64,000 nt of DNA from contig JAKSZU010000009.1 in NCBI GenBank assembly GCA_026018925.1, positions 35,882,082-35,946,081 on the forward strand, read 5' to 3'. The position numbers and the translations under genes are program-made. The notes beneath the pieces were generated by a model. The model had not been told where the DNA came from. It was given only the letters and a program-made list of their open reading frames with translations, and searched no databases. The DNA is from Tupaia tana. Lineage: Eukaryota > Chordata > Mammalia > Scandentia > Tupaiidae. Every line of letters begins with the position of its first letter. Position 1 is the first letter of the stretch. Below are positions 10,570-21,574 of this stretch, piece by piece.

Positions 10570-11445
10570 ATTGTAAATCAGGTACCAAGTATATCTGAGT
10601 TCATCCAGCAAACCAAGCCTGGAATCACAAACTTTCTCTCAAGAGAAAGCCTGAGGTAGTGGAAGGGACAATTAATCCAGCCCTAGGGTACAACCATAGA
10701 TAACTCACTTCATTTTCTGGACTTAGTTTTCCCATGTATAGATGAATTGGTTAAACTAGTGATCTCCAAAGACTCTTGCAGATATTTATTATGTTTTATT
10801 CTATTGGTCAGTATTTTAAATGATACTATTTCCAGAATCACAGCTGTCTTCCTCATGCTTTTGAAGTATCCAATGGGAACAGTCTCTGCCCAAAAATATA
10901 TTTCCCCATTAAGCTTATCCTAATTAACATTAAGGTAACTAGACACTAAATATGTGTTTAGTAACAAAATTTTCACATAAAATTAAATCCAGGAAATGGC
11001 AATATCTGGATGTTCATTGGTATGGCTGCCAAGTCCAATCCCTTGTTATTTCATTGAGTTAAAGGAAATTATGCTTTTTTAAAAATGATATTTTTAAAGA
11101 ATTTTTTTCTGGCTAATTTGTCAAATTCAATCATTAGACTTTGTTTTGAAAATATTTTCAAAATAACTGTATTCATCTTAAACACTATTTTAATCTGCTT
11201 ACAACTTGAAGAGAGATCATTTTCATGGGTAAAAATACTCAAAAAATAAATTTATAAATATAACAGTAAAATCAGAATATATAAGTTTATTTCAAGTTTA
11301 GCATTCTAAACATCACATTTTAAAATCCAATCTGTTACTTCAATTTGGAATGTATGATTTGTAGCAGTGTTATCCTACTTACACTTCATTTTCAATTTTA
11401 AACATTTTTTAAACATAATTTAGTTTTAACTTTAAGCAAAAAAAA
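10570..11445. other. Intergenic sequence with possible MIR remnant
   Basis: 10690-10790 reads like an antisense-independent MIR core (actcacttcattttctggac; gttttcccatgtatagatga). The rest is AT-rich and unrecognised. Confidence 0.4.
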
Positions 11446-11449
11446 ATTA

Positions 11450-11693
11450 TTTTTATGGCCAGAGGGCATGTGCCCTTTTCAGGGAGAGAAAGGGAGACAA
11501 AATACCCCAACGGAGTATGGTCATTCCACAATCCTTTCCCTTCATTCCTGTATCCTATCAGGATTAGGAGCATGCACACGCATGTGGTCAGGATGTATTT
11601 CTAGCCACCAGGGCTAGGACTTGACTAATGGTTGGCCATGTGGGATTTGGCTTCTATGCATAGCACTTAACCATTGCACTATAGTACTAACCC
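11450..11693 (-). mobile_element. tRNA-derived SINE, old, antisense
   Basis: The order gagggcatgtgccctttt, gagagaaagggagac, cacaatcctttcccttcatt, cagggctaggacttgac and ggccatgtgggatttgg follows the family in antisense with many changes. The C/G centre has been lost (accccaacggagtatgg). Confidence 0.8.
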
Positions 11694-12923
11694 TAACTAA
11701 AAGAAAATGAGTTGTGAGCAAGCTCTGTGTGTGCATGTGGTAGAGATAGTCTAATAAATGTAATGAAGAGATTTCTGATATGTAATGATACGTATTCAGA
11801 TGAAATTTTATGCTTATGTTTTTTTTCCTGGTCTTTTAAATACAATTTACAATAATGATGATGATAATAACAACAATAATAAAGATACAATATTATGCTT
11901 GGCCATAACATTGTATATAACATACATTTTTTCTCCTAAGAAATATAATGTTATCTTTAGCTAACACATGCCAATTCTGATACTTAGACAAACTTGCCAT
12001 TTGAGTTGGTTTCACTCACAAAAGCACTAAAACATTGCTTGACATGGTTGGTTTTCTTGACTTTGAAGGAATTATAATGCCTTAAATAAGTAGCATCTGT
12101 AACCACTAAAGGTTGATATGGTCTACTCTGTCATTGATCTGAGAAGGAAAATTTTTTCAAGTAGTTCCCACATCATAGACTTTCCACTGTTGTAAAGATT
12201 AGAATCTTTTTCACACATTAGAATTTGGAACTATTAAGAGTATCCAGCTAGACAGAATCTGTATGTTTTTTGCAACATAAATCCTTCTTACAAAATTGTT
12301 TGGTTTCTGCAGGTGTGAAGGAAAGGTCCCAAACTTCTGGGACTAATTTCTTCTAGTTGAAGAATAAGTCATGAAGTGATTCACAGGATTGAACTCCTAA
12401 TGCAGCCCGTAGAAAATTCACAAACTGCTCTGTAGCACCTCAAGTCAAGAGAAAAAAAAATAGATGTTGGTGGCTTAATGCAGTGTCATTCAATTTTCGA
12501 TTTATTTAACAAATATCTAAACAATATACTTGGTTATGAGAGGATTACAAAGATTTGCTCTCAGCCCTCAAGGAGTTTAGAATATAATTATGGAGAAAGA
12601 ATATGTATTGCTTGGAATGATTAAGTGCCTTTTACATGAATAGATTAGGAGCCAAATAAAAGACAGGAAGGATTTTATATTGGCCACAAGGGACAACTTG
12701 TGGCGTACCTCCTGACTGTGAAATGTGAGCATGTCTAGATTGCTCTTTTAGGGTTGGGGGAATCATCTGAAGTCTTTAAGCGGGTTTGTGTTTTACCAAG
12801 TCTTGGCGGGTGGCAGTGTGTAAGAATGATTGGAAAAGAGATAAGAATAAAGGGTCAGGTCATCATAATAATCCAGCCATAAAATGATAGACATCAAAAC
12901 TATGATTTTTAGAAATGAGGCTG
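11694..12923. other. Unique intergenic sequence
   Basis: AT-rich, with a short AAT/ATG-rich microsatellite at about 11850-11885. No repeat or gene recognised. Confidence 0.5.
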
Positions 12924-12938
12924 AAAAGAAAGAGGTGA

Positions 12939-13207
12939 GGGAACCAGCAGTTAGCGTAAAGGCTATGTCGCTGGACTCCCACGTAGTCGACCGCGGTTCA
13001 TGTCCCGACCCGGTGGCTTAAAACTCACGCCGGGCGCGTGTGCGTGCGTGCCCAAGATCCCGAGAGGAGAATGGAGGAGAAGGGATTGCGGCGTGGCCAT
13101 CCCCCCTGGGGGGTGATTTCTCGCTTTCTGTCTCTATGTCTCTCTCTCTCTGTCTGGCGAGCGCACGCGCCCTATAGCGAAAAACCTCTCCAAAAAAAAA
13201 AAAAAAA
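12939..13207 (+). mobile_element. tRNA-derived SINE, young type 2 (mosaic)
   Basis: Starts gggaaccagcag, has an extra A after ggctta (ttaaaactcac), tctctatgtctctc in the CT run and gcgaaaaacc at the end, all type 2 marks. It keeps gtggccatcc, a type 1 mark. The B box is altered (ggttcatgtcccg). The 15 bp target-site duplication aaaagaaagaggtga at 12924-12938 and 13208-13222 is perfect. Confidence 0.95.
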
Positions 13208-13465
13208 AAAAGAAAGAGGTGAAAGAAATATTTTAAAAAATAGAATAAGCAATTTTTTTTTCTCTCTTGGAATATGGAACCTAATAGCTTATAAAAGAAT
13301 AATAGCTATCTTTGAGATTTTCAGCTTGAATGCTTGAATGTTTAGGAGGAGAATTTTTCCACCACCTAAAATTTGGTAAGCCTCTGTAAAATGACTAGGA
13401 CTTCATGCTTTAAGGGCCAATAAATTAAAAGGCAGACCTTTTTCAGCCCCTGTAGTCTCCAGGGT

Positions 13466-14413
13466 TTCTTTTTTTTTTTTTTCACTCTCAAAGTCCTTTA
13501 TTGTACAATGCCATCTGTTTCAAGGGAGGGGTGTCAAAGGACTAACAGGTACACAGCGAAATAGATAAATATGCCAAGCTTTTTCTTTTTTTCTTTTTAA
13601 ATCAGGCATTTATAAACAAGAAAGCATACATTAATTACATAAAAATAATTTTCAAATAGCAGAGTTAGCCATCATATTGTCATTAACAGCAGCATAGGAC
13701 ACAGGGACGGACCGGTGCAGGGCGCTCTGGGTGGTTATAAAGGTAGAGGTGGGTTTTTCTTTTTTTTTCCTTAATTGAAAAAAATGTCATTTGTGATTTC
13801 TGACTTAAAGCAAGAACAAAAACTCCTCCCTTGACCCTGGTGGATCATGGTCACAAAGGGGAGGGAGTGGCCGAGCCTGGGTCGGAAAATTCGCGCTGGG
13901 CCCTGAGCTCAGTGCCCACAGGGAGGAGGATGTCACACATGGAAAACTGGCAAAAGGGGTTTCTCCATCCCCTCTGGCAGATGAGCAATTTTTTTCCTCA
14001 GTTAAAAACAGCCCAGAAAACAAGACAACTACCAGGTAAGAAGAAGAGTTTCTGAAAAAGGAACCACCATATACACGTATAATACAACGGTGTAAAATGA
14101 AAAAAAGTATTTACATGTTAATGTTTTTACATTGGCTAGTTGTGTACGAAAAGCAGAATATTGTGTGTGTGAATTAGCTGCTCCATAGATATGAATGTTA
14201 TTGCTGTTGTTTTTTTCCCTTCGTTAAAATCGTCTTTCCGTGTAGAAATAATGAGTAATTAAACTGAATACACAATCATCTCAATAATGGGTTTTACACA
14301 CAGGGAGATTCACATTTTCTGGAAGTAGCTTTGGGCTCAATTCCACAGCGAAACTGTTCTGGAAGTCCTGTTTCTGTACTATAGTTGCTTTTGAGTCCTT
14401 GGGGGCATCCTAA
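13466..14413 (-). pseudogene. Retrocopy (or last exon) of an unidentified gene with full 3'UTR
   Basis: Antisense unit with mRNA 3'-end architecture. An open 42-codon stretch (14409 down to 14284) ends NLPVCKTHY and a TGA stop at 14283-14281. About 800 bp of 3'UTR-like sequence follows, then AATAAA (13502 down to 13497) and, 14 bases later, a genomic A14 tract (T14 at 13469-13482). The genomic A tract suggests a 5'-truncated processed pseudogene. However, the coding stretch is preceded by tcatttag, which resembles a splice acceptor, and has no stop, so a genuine terminal exon is not excluded. I do not recognise the protein. Readable segments are DAPKDSKATIVQKQDFQ and FAVELSPKLLPENV. Composition is more complex and less AT-rich than the flanks. 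Confidence 0.65.
13497..13502 (-). promoter_or_regulatory. Polyadenylation signal AATAAA
   Basis: Reverse complement of tttatt, 14 bases upstream of the A14 tract. This is normal spacing for a cleavage site and marks the 3' end of the copied transcript. Confidence 0.7.
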
Positions 14414-14417
14414 ATGA

Positions 14418-14923
14418 GTGAATTTACAAGCAAGAGCTTATGCCATTTTGGTAAAACAGAGGAGATTAAGAGGTGAATTTCATACCAAACTGGGCTCCCA
14501 CCTTCACTTCAGTGTAATAGCACTTAAGCTACCCTTGGGCGGTGATCTTTATTTTTTTAATTTTTTTGGCAGTGATTCTCATTCTAAAAGTGTGCCTTGA
14601 AATCACCTAAGATCTAGGAATCTCATCACAGATTTACTGATTCAGAATATCAGTAATACAGATTGCAGTATGTAGATATATAGGCTTGGATATATATTTT
14701 AAAACAAATACTGTGTGATATTCTTTTTCATTTTTACATTATATTTATTTTATAATATCTTATTTATGTTTAATTGCTGTGTATCTTTGTGTAGTACAAT
14801 ATGATTTTTCAAAACTGTATGCAGTGAGTAGTAATCAAATTAAAGGTATTATCACATTCCTCATCTTCAACAAAGAACATTATGTTATGCACCTTTGACT
14901 TTTGTTTTACTAGTTCTTTTTTT

Positions 14924-14925
<2 letters not shown>
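14418..14925. other. Intergenic sequence with MER5-like and L1-like remnants
   Basis: 14570-14665 (gcagtgattctcattct; gatttactgattcagaat) resembles MER5A. 14735-14830 (ttgctgtgtatctttgtgta) resembles the L1 3'UTR seen elsewhere in this window. Both are weak. Confidence 0.4.
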
Positions 14926-14970
<45 letters not shown>

Positions 14971-15020
14971 ATATGTAGGCATATATATATGCATATATAT
15001 ATATATATATATATATATAA
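14926..15020. repeat. (TA)n / (CA)n compound microsatellite
   Basis: Two TA runs separated by acacacatacatatgtaggc. A clear simple repeat, likely length-variable. Confidence 0.95.
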
Positions 15021-15057
15021 ATTGACAATGCCACTTTATTTTTTTATTTTAATTTTT

Positions 15058-15325
15058 TGAGAGTTTTTGTTGTTGTTTGTTTGTTTGTTTGTTTTTTGCT
15101 ATAGGGTACATGCATTCACCAGAAAGGCAGAGAGACAGAAAGCAAGAAATCACCCCCCGAGGGGATGGCCATGCCGCAATCTCTTCTCCTCCATTCTCCT
15201 CTCGGGATCTTGAGTACACATGCACATGTGCCTGGCATGAGTTTAAGCCACTGGGTCTGGGACTCAAACTGTGGTTGGCTACATGGGAGTCCAGCAACAT
15301 AGCCGTTACGCCAACTGCTGGTCCC
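15058..15325 (-). mobile_element. tRNA-derived SINE, full length, type 1, antisense
   Basis: Runs from gagagtttttgttg through the ccccccgagggg centre to ccaactgctggtccc at the head. Many CpGs have decayed to TG/CA, so middle-aged. A TTG/TTTG-expanded tail lies at its left end. Confidence 0.93.
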
Positions 15326-15399
15326 AGCCCCTTTTCATGTTTTTTTTTTTTTTTTTTCTGTTGTGGTATAATATTCTATAACCTATTTGACTTATTTAA

Positions 15400-15920
15400 A
15401 TATATTCTTGTCTAAATCATTTTTTCCAGAGCCCCGTTCCCCCTTCGTTCCACTCTCCATTCCTCATGTAGTCTCTATTATCTATGGTTGCCCTTTCTTC
15501 TTCTATACCTTCCAGCCTTTCAATTTCTGCCATAGAGTGCAGACATTCAGTGTATGTTAAGTGGGGACATACAGTGTTTGTCTTTCATAGTCTGGCTTAT
15601 TTCACTTTAACATTAAATCTTCTAGATTCAGCCACTTTGCATCAAGTGAAAAGGTATCATTGGTCTTTATGGCTGAGTAGTATTCCATTAAACATATGTG
15701 CTACATTATCTGCGTCTAGTCATTGGTTGTGGCAATTAGGCTGATCGCATGTCTTAACTGTTGGGAATAATGTTGCAATGAACATGGGTGTGCAAATTTC
15801 TCTCTGACAGAGTGATTTCCTAACCTCTGGGTAAATACCCAAGAGTGAGATTACTGGGTCAGTATGATACTTATATTTGTAAATTATTGAGAAACTTCCA
15901 TAATGTTTTTCACAGTGCTG
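15400..15920 (-). mobile_element. L1 3' end, lineage family, antisense
   Basis: It contains cagcctttcaatttctgcca, gagtgcagacattcagtgta and ctggcttatttcacttta, the same order as at 59315-59420, plus general L1 3'UTR phrases (gctgagtagtattccatta; gggtaaatacccaagagtga). A pyrimidine-rich run near 15432-15466 matches the polypurine tract of L1 3'UTRs. Confidence 0.8.
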
Positions 15921-15924
15921 TTTG

Positions 15925-16460
15925 CAGGATATTCTAATGCAAGTGGTTCAAGGACATTGTGGAGAAACACAGCTTTAGACTTTCTGCAAATTCCTCACTT
16001 TAATCTTGTCCCTAGGAGTAGATATTTTAATTTTTTCACAGGGCACAGGTTTGAGTTTGTAGCCCGTTGGAGTGTATACAGTAAGAAAATACCAGAAGGT
16101 TTGCTGACTGCTGAGGTATATTCCTGCTCCAGCTTGCTCTTAGAGTCATTAGGATGTTACTACTAAACACGAAACTAGAAATGAAAACAAGGATTTGAAA
16201 ATGAAATGAAAAACCTAATGTTAGAGAAGAAATCTTTTCCTTGGTTTCCCATCTGAGTTTTCTTTACCTTAAAAATCACTTTCTTCCTCCTCTATATTTT
16301 GGCCAAAGTCTCAAACAATCCCACTTGTAAGGTTCACAAGCATTGAGCTTGTTTCTTTTACAAAATGATTCAATAAATATGAACCTCAGAAAGGAAACTT
16401 TTACCTCAGGCTTTCCAGATGATAGAATTAGCAACTATCTATTAAAAAAGGGAGATGAGG
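15925..16460. other. Unique intergenic sequence
   Basis: No recognised repeat. An 87-codon frame (15903-16166) starts inside the L1 remnant and has no family resemblance. Confidence 0.5.
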
Positions 16461-16463
16461 AAG

Positions 16464-16886
16464 TCATTTGGTAACCTTGAAAGGTACCTTAGTGGCATCC
16501 TTTAAAAATAAATGCCATATGGTCCTTGTTTCTAATCCAGAGGAAACGGTTGATTTCTCCACAACTGTGAAAAGGACTATGACATGTCTTTTCAGTGCTG
16601 ACAGCACCCTGGCTAGAACGTCCTTCTTATGGTGACACCTGCCAGGGAAGCCCACATCAGGCAAACATCTGGGAGTTCTCTGATGTAAGGCAGGCTGTGA
16701 TTGTTTCCAGACTTGCTCGGCATGCTCTTTCACTAAGCACTGTTCCAAGACAATTAGCATATGTCTAAAATGGATAACCGAGTCTCTGTGTTTCAGAAGC
16801 TTGAGCTGTTGCAGTGGAATGCTAACTATAGTTTTGGAACAGCTCAAAGGTATAGCTGGCTTCCATGATTCTAATACATAGAGCAT
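16464..16886 (-). other. Unexplained 140-codon open frame
   Basis: The longest open frame outside SINEs that is not LINE-derived, in sequence of higher complexity than its flanks. The predicted product is basic with several cysteines and histidines and no domain I recognise. There is no AATAAA nearby, no target-site duplication seen and no splice context. It could be an old retrocopy or DNA-transposon relic, or chance. Confidence 0.25.
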
Positions 16887-16889
16887 TTA

Positions 16890-18683
16890 TTTTTAACTCA
16901 TGTGCTCATTTAGTTATACATAATTATTTTTGATATGTATATTGAAGGTTAGTCCTGTGTGCCATCAAGAATGGGAAGAAGTCAGGCGCTCATGTGTCTG
17001 TTTTGTTTTACATGATCCAAAAACTGCTTTGAAACTGAGTCTGGGACTGCATTGTGGTTTTGAGGCATGGACAGACACAGTTTTAGTTAACCAAGAGACC
17101 GCTGATGTCTTTTGGAGGGCATTGTCCATTAAATTATTTTGTCTCTGCTAAGAAGTTCCTCACTGGAGTCATTGTCTATATGAACCTTACAGAGATTGCC
17201 AAAATAGCACATGTAACTTGAAGAAATGGAGCAAATATGCTGATTTTTAATTATTTTATAGATGAGAATGGTAAGGAAAGATGATTTTCAGCAAATGAAT
17301 ATATCCATGTAATTCTGTAATAAAAATAACCTGTGAGCTCACTAGAAACAACTACACAATAATGATGTGCTTGGGCAACAAGATAGTCACCTTTATTTTA
17401 ATATTCCCTTATGCTGTATGTGACAAGCACACAGCCTCTTTCCCCGAATTCTCATTTAAGCCTCAAAATTATCCTGTGTTATGTTCTATCACATGTAGTA
17501 AGATTAATGGCAAAAGATGGCTTTCTCTAAAGAAGTAAGTAGGAGATCTGAAAGTTGAAAGCAGAAGAGCTTTATTACCTAATGAAAAGAATTACTAAAG
17601 CCAAGCAGTTCTTTTATATTTTTTCTATTTTTTCAAACTACCGGCAACTTTACTCACTTCTTGTGGTTACTTAGCTGTACCCTGTGATGTGCCATTTTTC
17701 AAAATATGAGAGTCACTTTTCTGAGATTTCGAGATCCTAGATGAATACCATGAGGCAAAAATCAGATGATAGGTAAATTTATTTCAATGTATTGAGGGCA
17801 TAAAAAGTAGCCAAGAATCCTTGATTTCCTTGATAAAAGTAAAACAAACCAGTTATCTAACTTTATAGAAAAACATAAAATAAAACAGTGCCATAGAATT
17901 AAGTATACAGGACTAAGAAAAACAATTTCTCAAATTAGAATATTATTACTATGGTCAAAACATGATACTCTTTTATTTTATTGCAAACAGTTAATAGATA
18001 CTTAAAACAATAGATATAGATCACACATATAAGAAATGTGAATCTTTGGTGTGGTATGGCATATTGAAATATCATATGGTTAGTGTAATTTTCTATGTAC
18101 AGTTGCAAAGGTGATTTTGAGACCAGTAGTCTTTTCTACATTACTTACAGATCCTTAACATTAAACACAAGGGGAAAATGCCGTGACCTATTCAAACAGA
18201 CAAAAAAACAAGCCCGTTTGAAAGAAATTGGAGACCTTTTCATGTAGTAAATCAATAACCTTAAGTGTTTGATACAAATTGAAATTTTAAATAAAATTAG
18301 GCCTTAAGGGCAGAAAAAGTGAGTCCTGTAGCAAAAAATTTGATAAAATATATAATCATGGTGGAAATTTGCATTCATTTGTGATGTTTCTTTTGCTTAT
18401 GATATTTCATTTTGATTTTTAAAAGAGGAAAATATAGAAAGTCAATCTCTTCTTTAGGCCAAAAGAGAGAAACAGCTGATCTCCAGTAAACAGAGTAAAG
18501 ATCTTTATAAACAAAAGATCTTCTTCTTAAGATTGGGGCAGCACTTGAACCTGAGGAGTTAGGGGTGAGAGGTTTGGGCCTCTCATGTACGTTTGTTTAG
18601 TTTCATGGTCCTTTGCCATCTGAAGCAGTATCAGTGAAGAGTTCAGGGTTTTTGTTTATAAGAACACAGTAGAATTCAGTGAG
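16890..18683. other. Long unique, AT-rich intergenic stretch
   Basis: 1.8 kb without any young repeat. 17390-17520 may be a very old MIR-like remnant. A 73-codon frame at 16930-17151 has no support. No gene seen. Confidence 0.5.
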
Positions 18684-18685
18684 TG

Positions 18686-18967
18686 CTATGGATGGAATTG
18701 TGTCCTCTTCCAAATTCATATATTGAAGCTCTAACCCACAGTGAGAGCTTTGGCAGGTGGTTAGGCTTAGATGAGGTTATGAGGGTGGGACTCTCATGAT
18801 GGGATTAGTGCCCTTACTTAAGAAGAGACCAGAGATAAAGAATTTGCCTTGCTTCCTGCTTTAATCTTAGACTTCCTAGCCTCCAGAACTATGAAAAATA
18901 AATGTATATTGTTTGAGCCACCCAGTCTATGGTGTTTTCTTTCGCTAACATGAGCTGACTAAGACAG
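18686..18967 (+). mobile_element. MaLR (MLT1/MST-type) solo LTR, internally shortened
   Basis: Starts tgctatggatggaattgtgt, continues aattcatatattgaagctct and gatgggattagtgccctta, then cctagcctccagaactatga, AATAAA (ataaatgta) and gagccacccagtctatggtg, to the end gctgactaagaca. This is the order of the ERVL-MaLR LTRs of mammals, about 100 bp shorter than typical. It is a non-coding fossil of an endogenous retroelement. Confidence 0.85.
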
Positions 18968-19071
18968 TGAGGCTAGATGAGGTTAGATGAAACAGCTGAC
19001 AATTTAGTATATGGAAGCTGACTTTGCCTCAGGGCCCATTTCTATAAATCTGTTTCTATGTTTTATAATTC

Positions 19072-19348
19072 TTTTTTTTTTTTTTTTTTTTTTTGGAGAG
19101 GTTTTTTCGCTATAGGGCGCGTGCGCTCGCCAGACAGACAGAGAGAGATATAGAGACAGAAAGCGAGAAATCACCCCCCAGGGGGGATGGTCACGCCGCA
19201 ATCCCTTCTCCTCCATTCTCCTCTCGGGATCTTGGGCACGCACGCACACGCGCCCGGCGTGAGTTGTAAGCCACCGGGTCCGAGACGCGAACCGCGGTCG
19301 ACTACGTGGGAGTCCAGCGACATAGCCATTACACTAACTGCTGGTTCC
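19072..19348 (-). mobile_element. tRNA-derived SINE, young type 2, antisense
   Basis: Antisense with ggttcc at the head end, altered B box (gacgcgaacc, meaning GGTTCGCGTC), gttgtaagcc, gatggtcacgccg and ttttttcgctata, the full set of type 2 marks. CpGs are well kept. Target-site duplication ctatgttttataattc at 19056-19071 and 19349-19364. Confidence 0.97.
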
Positions 19349-19364
19349 CTATGTTTTATAATTC

Positions 19365-19838
19365 TTAAAGCAGATTGTATGATTAAAATAGTACTTGATT
19401 TACAAAACTTACTTGGGTAGGAGAGTATTACACATAGGCACTTTCAATTCTGTTTTTCTACATCTGTAGAAAATCCCAGTTTTGACCATATGGGCTTAAT
19501 CTCGTATTGCTATTTACCTTGATAGCATCTTCTATGAATTACAAACAAGTAAGGACAGGAAAAAACAAAAGACCCTTGAAAGGCAAACCTTGCAAACCTA
19601 GATCTAAGCAATAACTGCAAATATCACTGGACTAAGGCTAGCTTTATGTATTATTTTACAACAGTATTCCTAATGAGTTTTAAAGTAGCTATGATATGAT
19701 ATGTCCTCAGATCTTTGACATTTCCCTTTGCCTTATGGCTTAAGCCAAAGTATAAAAAGACACTGTGTAATTATGCTATTGTCTATACCTTATGATTGTT
19801 TTAAACTTAAAAATGGCATATATCTACATGTATATTTA
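19365..19838. other. Unique intergenic spacer
   Basis: AT-rich spacer between two type 2 SINEs. Nothing recognised. Confidence 0.5.
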
Positions 19839-19866
19839 TATTATTTATTTATTTATTTATTTATTT
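19839..19866. repeat. (TTTA)n at a SINE tail
   Basis: Expanded tail repeat directly left of the next antisense SINE. In sense it is a TAAA-type tail. Confidence 0.85.
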
Positions 19867-19867
19867 T

Positions 19868-20121
19868 TTAGAGGTTTTTTTGCTATAGGGCGCGTGTGCT
19901 CGCCAGACAGACAGAGAGAGACATAGAGACAGAAAGCGAGAAATCACCCCCCAGGGGGGATGGTCACGCCGCAATCCCTTCTCCTCCATTCTCCTCTCGG
20001 GATCTTGGGCACGCACGCACACGCGCCCGGCGTGAGTTGTAAGCCACCGGGTCCGAGACGCGAACCGTGGTCGACTACGTGGGAGTCCAGCGACATAGCC
20101 ATTACGCTAACTGCTGGTTCC
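19868..20121 (-). mobile_element. tRNA-derived SINE, young type 2, antisense
   Basis: Very close to the copy 800 bp upstream. It shares gacgcgaacc, gttgtaagcc, gatggtcacgccg and agacatagagacag, but ends ttttttgctata, without the cgc of other type 2 copies. Head at ctgctggttcc. The target-site duplication is blurred by the AT-rich tail. Confidence 0.95.
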
Positions 20122-20124
20122 CTA

Positions 20125-20528
20125 TAATTTATTATTTTTAAAGGCTCCAGTGGCAGTTGTGTGAAAGAAACTATAAACATCTAAATGGGCTCAGTTATGA
20201 AGCACTCTGGGATTTCTGAAATGGAGACAAGGAGGGGAACTGATCTGGGAGGGGTTGCATATTGTAATCTAAGATAGAGAGACAGGACTGAGCTTATAGT
20301 TGTTGATATCAGTACCTTTAGTTAAATGATTGGTTTGAGCAGACACAAGAATATAAAATAAGTATTTCTCAGCTTAAACAATCACCACTCACCCAGTATA
20401 AGACACAACACTGCCTCCTTGTAATGATTTCAGAGTACCATGTAGTTTATCAGAACATAATTTCGGTTGGAAATAAATACAGAAACTGTTTTTGTTAGAT
20501 TTTGTTTGTTTTACCTGTGTGGAAACTG
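20125..20528. other. Unique intergenic spacer
   Basis: No repeat or gene recognised. Confidence 0.45.
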
Positions 20529-20529
20529 T

Positions 20530-20725
20530 ATTAGGCTGGTGGTCAGACAGTGGTGTAGCAGTTAAAGGTAAAGCCTCTGAGTTCAGGTCAGGAGACCTTC
20601 CTGAGTATACATGTGCCCATGACCCAGAGGTGGCTCAGACTAGGGATAGATCTTGGTATCAAGATCCTCATGGGGATGCCCACTCTCTTTCACTTATGGA
20701 AGAAAGAAAGAAACTTAAAAATGTG
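20530..20725 (+). mobile_element. Divergent older SINE of the same superfamily
   Basis: Head ggctggtggtcagacagtgg and tgtagcagttaaa, body catgtgcccatgaccc, a weak C/G centre (ctcatggggatgccc), ctctctttcac and an A-rich tail (gaaagaaagaaac). It has about the order and spacing of the main family at low similarity. Confidence 0.55.
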
Positions 20726-20939
20726 TTAGCTTTTTATGAGAATGAACATGTGCATACTGGGGGTGGGGAAAGGAAGACTAGGAAATGTGAACACAGTAAA
20801 CCAGAATAGGAAATGTAGTAAAATTTGTATGACTATAGCAGAATTGCTGAGCCCAGAGACCATTTTCTTTTTTCTTTTCTTTTTTTTTTTTGGTAGTAGT
20901 GGCTTGAGTTCCCCATTTCAACCCAGATTTGACTTCTTT

Positions 20940-21206
20940 TTTTTTTTTTTTCTTTTTTTGGAGAGGTTTTGCTATAGGGCATGTGCGCTCACCAGAAAGA
21001 CAGAGAGAGACAGAGAGACAGAATGCGAGAAATCACCCCCCAGGGGGGATGGCCATGCCGCAATCCCTTCTCCTCCATTTTCCTCTCGGGATCTTGGGCA
21101 CGCACGCACACGCACTCAGTGTGAGTTTAAGCCACCAGGTCCGGGACTCGAAGCGGTCGACTACGTGGGAGTCCAGTGACATAGTCATAACGCTAACTGC
21201 TGGTCC
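20940..21206 (-). mobile_element. tRNA-derived SINE, young type 1, antisense
   Basis: ttggagaggttttgctata to gctggtccc. B box ggactcgaag has a small deletion (cgaagcggtcgac). Target-site duplication cagatttgacttcttt on both sides (about 20924-20939 and 21208-21223). Confidence 0.96.
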
Positions 21207-21285
21207 CCAGATTTGACTTCTTTAGCTCCCACATTCAACCTATCCATGTCCACCTATTGCTACATAGACCATTAGCTGGCCTTCA

Positions 21286-21560
21286 TTCTTTCTTTTTTTT
21301 TTTTTTTTTTTTTGAGAGGTTTTTGCTATAGGGCGCGTGTGCTCGCCAAAAAGACAGAGAGAGACAGAGACAGAAAGTGAGAAATCACCCCCCAGGGGTG
21401 ATGGCCACGCCGCAATCCCTTCTCCTCAGTTCTCCTCTCGGGATCTTGGGCACACACGCACACACGCCCGGCGTGAATTTAAGCCACTGTGTCTGGGATT
21501 CGAACCATGGTTGACTACATGGGAGTTCAGTGACATAGCCATTATGCTAACTGCTGGTCC
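21286..21560 (-). mobile_element. tRNA-derived SINE, type 1, antisense
   Basis: Long T tract, gagaggtttttgctata, cccaggggtgatgg and head ctgctggtcc. Target-site duplication ctggccttca at 21276-21285 and 21561-21570. It lies 80 bp from the previous copy, in the same orientation, as a separate insertion. Confidence 0.95.
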
Positions 21561-21574
21561 CTGGCCTTCAGAAC

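Noticed and set aside
10255-10571. Recurrent 70-110 codon frames with similar proteins (ending SVWRAHAPYS or LSLSGERTHP) at more than 20 places on both strands
   Set aside because: They all lie inside SINE copies. The similarity is that of the transposon RNA, frames differ between copies, and no start context or conservation of frame exists.
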